DNA from: JBOGGX01 sp050744245
GTDB taxonomy: Bacteria > Actinomycetota > Acidimicrobiia > Acidimicrobiales > JBOGGX01
Direction of reading: 5' to 3'
Assembly: GCA_050744245.1 (NCBI GenBank)
Contig: JBOGGX010000302.1
Location: forward strand, 1-7,690
DNA length: 7,690 nucleotides
Shown: piece after piece, positions 5,411-7,690 of the stretch
Position numbering within the stretch: position 1 is the stretch's first letter
Layout: each line of letters starts with the position of its first letter
Position numbers and translations under genes: made by a program
The notes under the pieces: generated by a model
Seen by the model: only the letters and a program-made list of their open reading frames with translations
Database searches by the model: none
Told to the model about the DNA's origin: nothing

Positions 5411-5460
5411 TCGGAGCCCGGCCAGCCCGTCCAGGCGGGACCACCGACCCGGCCCCGGCT

Positions 5461-5466
5461 TACACT
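5461..5466 (+). promoter_or_regulatory. Predicted -10 box, leaderless start of phaC
   Basis: TACACT is followed by CCCGATC (7 nt) and then ATG 5474. There is no Shine-Dalgarno sequence before the ATG, so phaC probably has its own leaderless promoter in the 63-bp gap after phaB, besides any read-through from phaB. Confidence 0.5.
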
Positions 5467-5473
5467 CCCGATC

Positions 5474-7159
5474 ATGGCGATCTCCCCGTCAACTCCGGCG
5501 CCTGACGAAGCCGACGCCGAGAGCGCCAGGGCTCCGGTGGGCGGCGGCGACCTCGCCGTCGAGCTCGACCCCATGCAGATCTCGGCCGGGCTCGGCGATC
5601 TGGCCTCGCCCGGAGCCCTCGCCGGCGAGCTGCCGAGGTTCATGTCCGAGCTGGCCGGGATCGCGGTCGGCGCGTCCGACATCGAGTTCGCCGAGCGCGA
5701 CAAGCGGTTCGCCGACCCGAGTTGGCGCCACAACCCGTTCTACCGGCGGGTGGGCCAGTCGTACCTGGCGTGGGCCAAGATGGTGGAGCGGCTGGCCGAC
5801 AACCCCGCGTTGAGCTGGGAGCGACGGGCCCGTTCCAAGTACCTGGCCCAGCTGTTGGTGGCCGCCCTGGCCCCGACCAACACGCTGCCGGGCAACCCCG
5901 GCGCCATCAAGCGGGCCTTCGAGACCGGCGGCGTCAGCCTGTTCAGGGGCATGCAGAACTTCTGGCGCGACATGGCGACCAACCACGGCATGCCGTCGAT
6001 GGTCGACCGCACCCCGTACACGGTGGGGGAGAACCTGGCGGCCACGCCCGGCGCGGTCGTGCACCGCGAGGAGATGTTCGAGCTCGTGCAGTTCGCGCCG
6101 TCGACCACTCGGGTGAGGTCCCGACCGCTGTTGATGGTGCCGCCCCAGGTCAACAAGCACTACTTCCTCGACCTCGCGCCGGGGCGCAGCCTGGTCGAGT
6201 ACACGGTGGCCCAGGGCATCCAGTTCTTCAGCATCGTGTGGCGCAACCCCCAGGAGGCCTTGGGCCACGGGAGCTGGGGGATGGAGGACTACATCGAGGC
6301 CCAGCTGCGAGCGACCGACATCGTGCGCGAGATCGCCGGCACGGACGACCTCAACCTGCTCGGGGCGTGCGCCGGCGGATTGTCGAGCACGTTGATGCTC
6401 GGCCATCTGGCGGCGCTCGGCGACCATCGCGTGCACGCCATCGGGTTCGTCGTCACCATGGTCGACACCCGGTACCCGACCAACATCCGCATGATGGCGG
6501 GCCCGGGGATCAGGGGCCGGCTGGCCAAGGATGCCGACCGCGGCGCGGTGTACGACCGATCCGACGTCGCCCGCAACTTCGCGCTCATGCGGGCCGACGA
6601 CCTGATCTTCCAGTACGTCGTGAACAACTGGCTGCTGGGCGACGAGCCGCCCGCGTTCGACATCCTGGCCTGGAACGTCGACGCCACGAACCTCACGGCC
6701 GCGTTCGACCGCGACATGCTCGAGCTCTACTCGGACAACCGGGCCGCGCCGCCGGGCGGCGTGACCGTCCTGGGCACGCCCGTCGACCTGGCCAAGGTCG
6801 ACTGCGACAACTTGGTGGTCGCCGGGCTCACCGATCACATCACACCGTGGAAGCCGTGCTACATGACCAGCCAGTTGCTCGGCGGCGACAGCGAGGTGAT
6901 CGTCACCTCGACCGGCCACATCCAGAGCGTGGTCAACCCACCGGGCAAGCCCAGGGCCCGCTACTGGGGCGGGCTCGAACCCGGGCCCGATCCGGACGAG
7001 TGGATGGCGGCCGCGCCGCAGCACGAGGGATCGTGGTGGCCGGTGTGGGCCGAGTGGATCAACGCCCGGTCGGGGCCGGCGAAGAACGCCCCTCGGCGGC
7101 TCGGCAACCGCTCGCACCCGCCGGGCGATCCGGCGCCTGGACGGTATGTCCTCGAGTAG
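5474..7159 (+). CDS. phaC: Poly(3-hydroxyalkanoate) synthase, class II-like
   Basis: 561 residues, the normal length for a single-subunit PHA synthase. It polymerises (R)-3-hydroxyacyl-CoA to polyester on the granule surface with release of CoA. An Ala/Pro-rich N-terminus (1-30) is followed by the PhaC N-terminal domain (about 70-240) and the alpha/beta-hydrolase domain. Visible features are the lipase-like box GACAGG with Cys299, Asp454 in GLTDHITPW and His482 in STGHIQSVVNPP; the Asp-His spacing of 28 equals that of Cupriavidus PhaC (Asp480, His508). VPPQVNKHYFLDLAPGRSL, DLNLLGACAGG, NNWLLGDEPPAFDILAWN and LGNRSHPPGDPAPGRYVLE parallel Pseudomonas PhaC1, so it is class II-like rather than class I in sequence. 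No phaE or phaR subunit gene is seen beside it. Whether it prefers medium or short chains cannot be read from sequence. Confidence 0.93.
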   Translation: MAISPSTPAPDEADAESARAPVGGGDLAVELDPMQISAGLGDLASPGALAGELPRFMSELAGIAVGASDIEFAERDKRFADPSWRHNPFYRRVGQSYLAWAKMVERLADNPALSWERRARSKYLAQLLVAALAPTNTLPGNPGAIKRAFETGGVSLFRGMQNFWRDMATNHGMPSMVDRTPYTVGENLAATPGAVVHREEMFELVQFAPSTTRVRSRPLLMVPPQVNKHYFLDLAPGRSLVEYTVAQGIQFFSIVWRNPQEALGHGSWGMEDYIEAQLRATDIVREIAGTDDLNLLGACAGGLSSTLMLGHLAALGDHRVHAIGFVVTMVDTRYPTNIRMMAGPGIRGRLAKDADRGAVYDRSDVARNFALMRADDLIFQYVVNNWLLGDEPPAFDILAWNVDATNLTAAFDRDMLELYSDNRAAPPGGVTVLGTPVDLAKVDCDNLVVAGLTDHITPWKPCYMTSQLLGGDSEVIVTSTGHIQSVVNPPGKPRARYWGGLEPGPDPDEWMAAAPQHEGSWWPVWAEWINARSGPAKNAPRRLGNRSHPPGDPAPGRYVLE

Positions 7160-7690
7160 CCCGGTCGTGACCGAGGGGTCGGTGCTCGTCCACGGTTCGG
7201 CCAACCGGGTCGACGTCGTCGCCGTCGCGGTCGAGAAGGCCGGGTTCACCGCCCTGCGCGCCAACAACCTCGACGACGTGGCCGCCGTGCTCGCGGACCG
7301 CGGCCAGGGGCCACTCGTCGGTTACATCCAGCTCCCGGTCGAGATCGGCTTCCGCCCCGATGCCGGCTCGATCGAGCAGGTCCACCAGTTCCTAGCCGAC
7401 GGCCTGCTGGCCAGGATCGACTCGGCCCGCATCGTCGTCCCCGCCCTGGCCGACGGGGCCGGGGTGGTGCTGGCCGCAGGCAATGCGCCGGACGCCGACT
7501 CGACCCCGGACAACCGGGCCGCCCGCCGGCTCTTGCTCGGCGTGTTGCAGCGGGCCATTCTCGACGAGGCCGGGCCGGCCGGCGTCGGCGTGGCCGTCCT
7601 CGATGTCGGGGCGACCGCCGATGAGGTCGCGGCCGCGCTGGGCGAGCTGACCGAAAACCGGACCGGGTCGGCCGCGGCGAGCGCCGAGGC
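7146..7690 (+). CDS. Unrecognised alpha/beta protein overlapping the end of phaC (partial, runs off window)
   Basis: The frame is open from ATG 7146 to the window edge (181 codons, no stop), in a different frame from phaC, whose last 14 bases it overlaps; this implies translational coupling. The product begins MSSSSPVVTEGSVLVHGSAN and continues with alternating strands and helices: VDVVAVAVEKAGFTALRA, GYIQLPVEIGF, ARIVVPALADGAGVVLAAGN, RAARRLLLGVLQRAILDEAG and VGVAVLDVGATADEVAAALG. The pattern is Rossmann-like and recalls a degenerate SDR lacking TGxxxGIG and YxxxK, but I do not recognise the family. In-frame GTG 7167 or GTG 7182 (the latter after GAGGGG) are alternative starts. Third codon positions are strongly G/C, as in phaC, which supports real coding. 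A PHA-related role is guilt by association only. Confidence 0.65.
   Translation, partial: MSSSSPVVTEGSVLVHGSANRVDVVAVAVEKAGFTALRANNLDDVAAVLADRGQGPLVGYIQLPVEIGFRPDAGSIEQVHQFLADGLLARIDSARIVVPALADGAGVVLAAGNAPDADSTPDNRAARRLLLGVLQRAILDEAGPAGVGVAVLDVGATADEVAAALGELTENRTGSAAASAE

Noticed and set aside
5411..5460. Terminator between phaB and phaC
   Set aside because: Only 4-5-bp imperfect stems without a T-run can be drawn, and phaC may partly depend on read-through from phaB.
5489..7267. Minus-strand frame of 592 residues opposite phaC
   Set aside because: Antisense shadow rich in Arg, His, Val and Gly. PhaC on the plus strand carries the full catalytic set.

Overview
The window reads as chromosomal DNA of a high-GC actinobacterium. 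Support comes from GC-rich coding with strong G/C third positions, a relic of an F420-dependent luciferase-like oxidoreductase, and several start codons that sit 6-7 nt after a TANNNT -10 box (leaderless style). A lineage near Acidimicrobiia is possible but is inference only. I see no tRNA, rRNA or CRISPR array.

Layout. Bases 1-540 are visibly less GC-rich (about 52-58% in two 60-base lines I counted, against about 72% in a phaC line). They hold a perfect 15-bp inverted repeat and a small secreted Cys-containing protein of unknown function. I can assign nothing to bases 1-114. From about 569 to 2457 lies one dead gene, an F420-dependent LLM-class oxidoreductase. It has lost its N-terminus, carries several frameshifts, and is split by an IS630-family element (972-2207) whose own transposase has two 1-nt frameshifts.

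From 2532 the DNA becomes a polyhydroxyalkanoate (PHA) locus. It contains a small helical, phasin-like protein (+), a PhaZ-type depolymerase/hydrolase (-) that overlaps it tail to tail, a PhaB/FabG-type 3-ketoacyl-CoA reductase (+), a Pseudomonas-like (class II-type) PHA synthase PhaC (+), and an unrecognised ORF that starts inside the end of phaC and runs off the window. Between phaZ and phaB is a scar: a 5'-truncated, internally deleted YceI-family gene (-) abuts, with no intergenic DNA, a MarR-family regulator (+) whose own 5' end looks trimmed. This is best explained by one deletion that removed a divergent promoter region.

How the genes fit together: PhaB would make (R)-3-hydroxyacyl-CoA, PhaC would polymerise it, the phasin-like protein may coat the granule, and PhaZ would mobilise the polymer. 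phaB has a Shine-Dalgarno sequence, a 16-bp palindrome and three tandem 10-bp repeats upstream, so it looks regulated. The phasin-like gene, phaZ and phaC each have a TANNNT box 6-7 nt before the start codon and probably make leaderless mRNAs.
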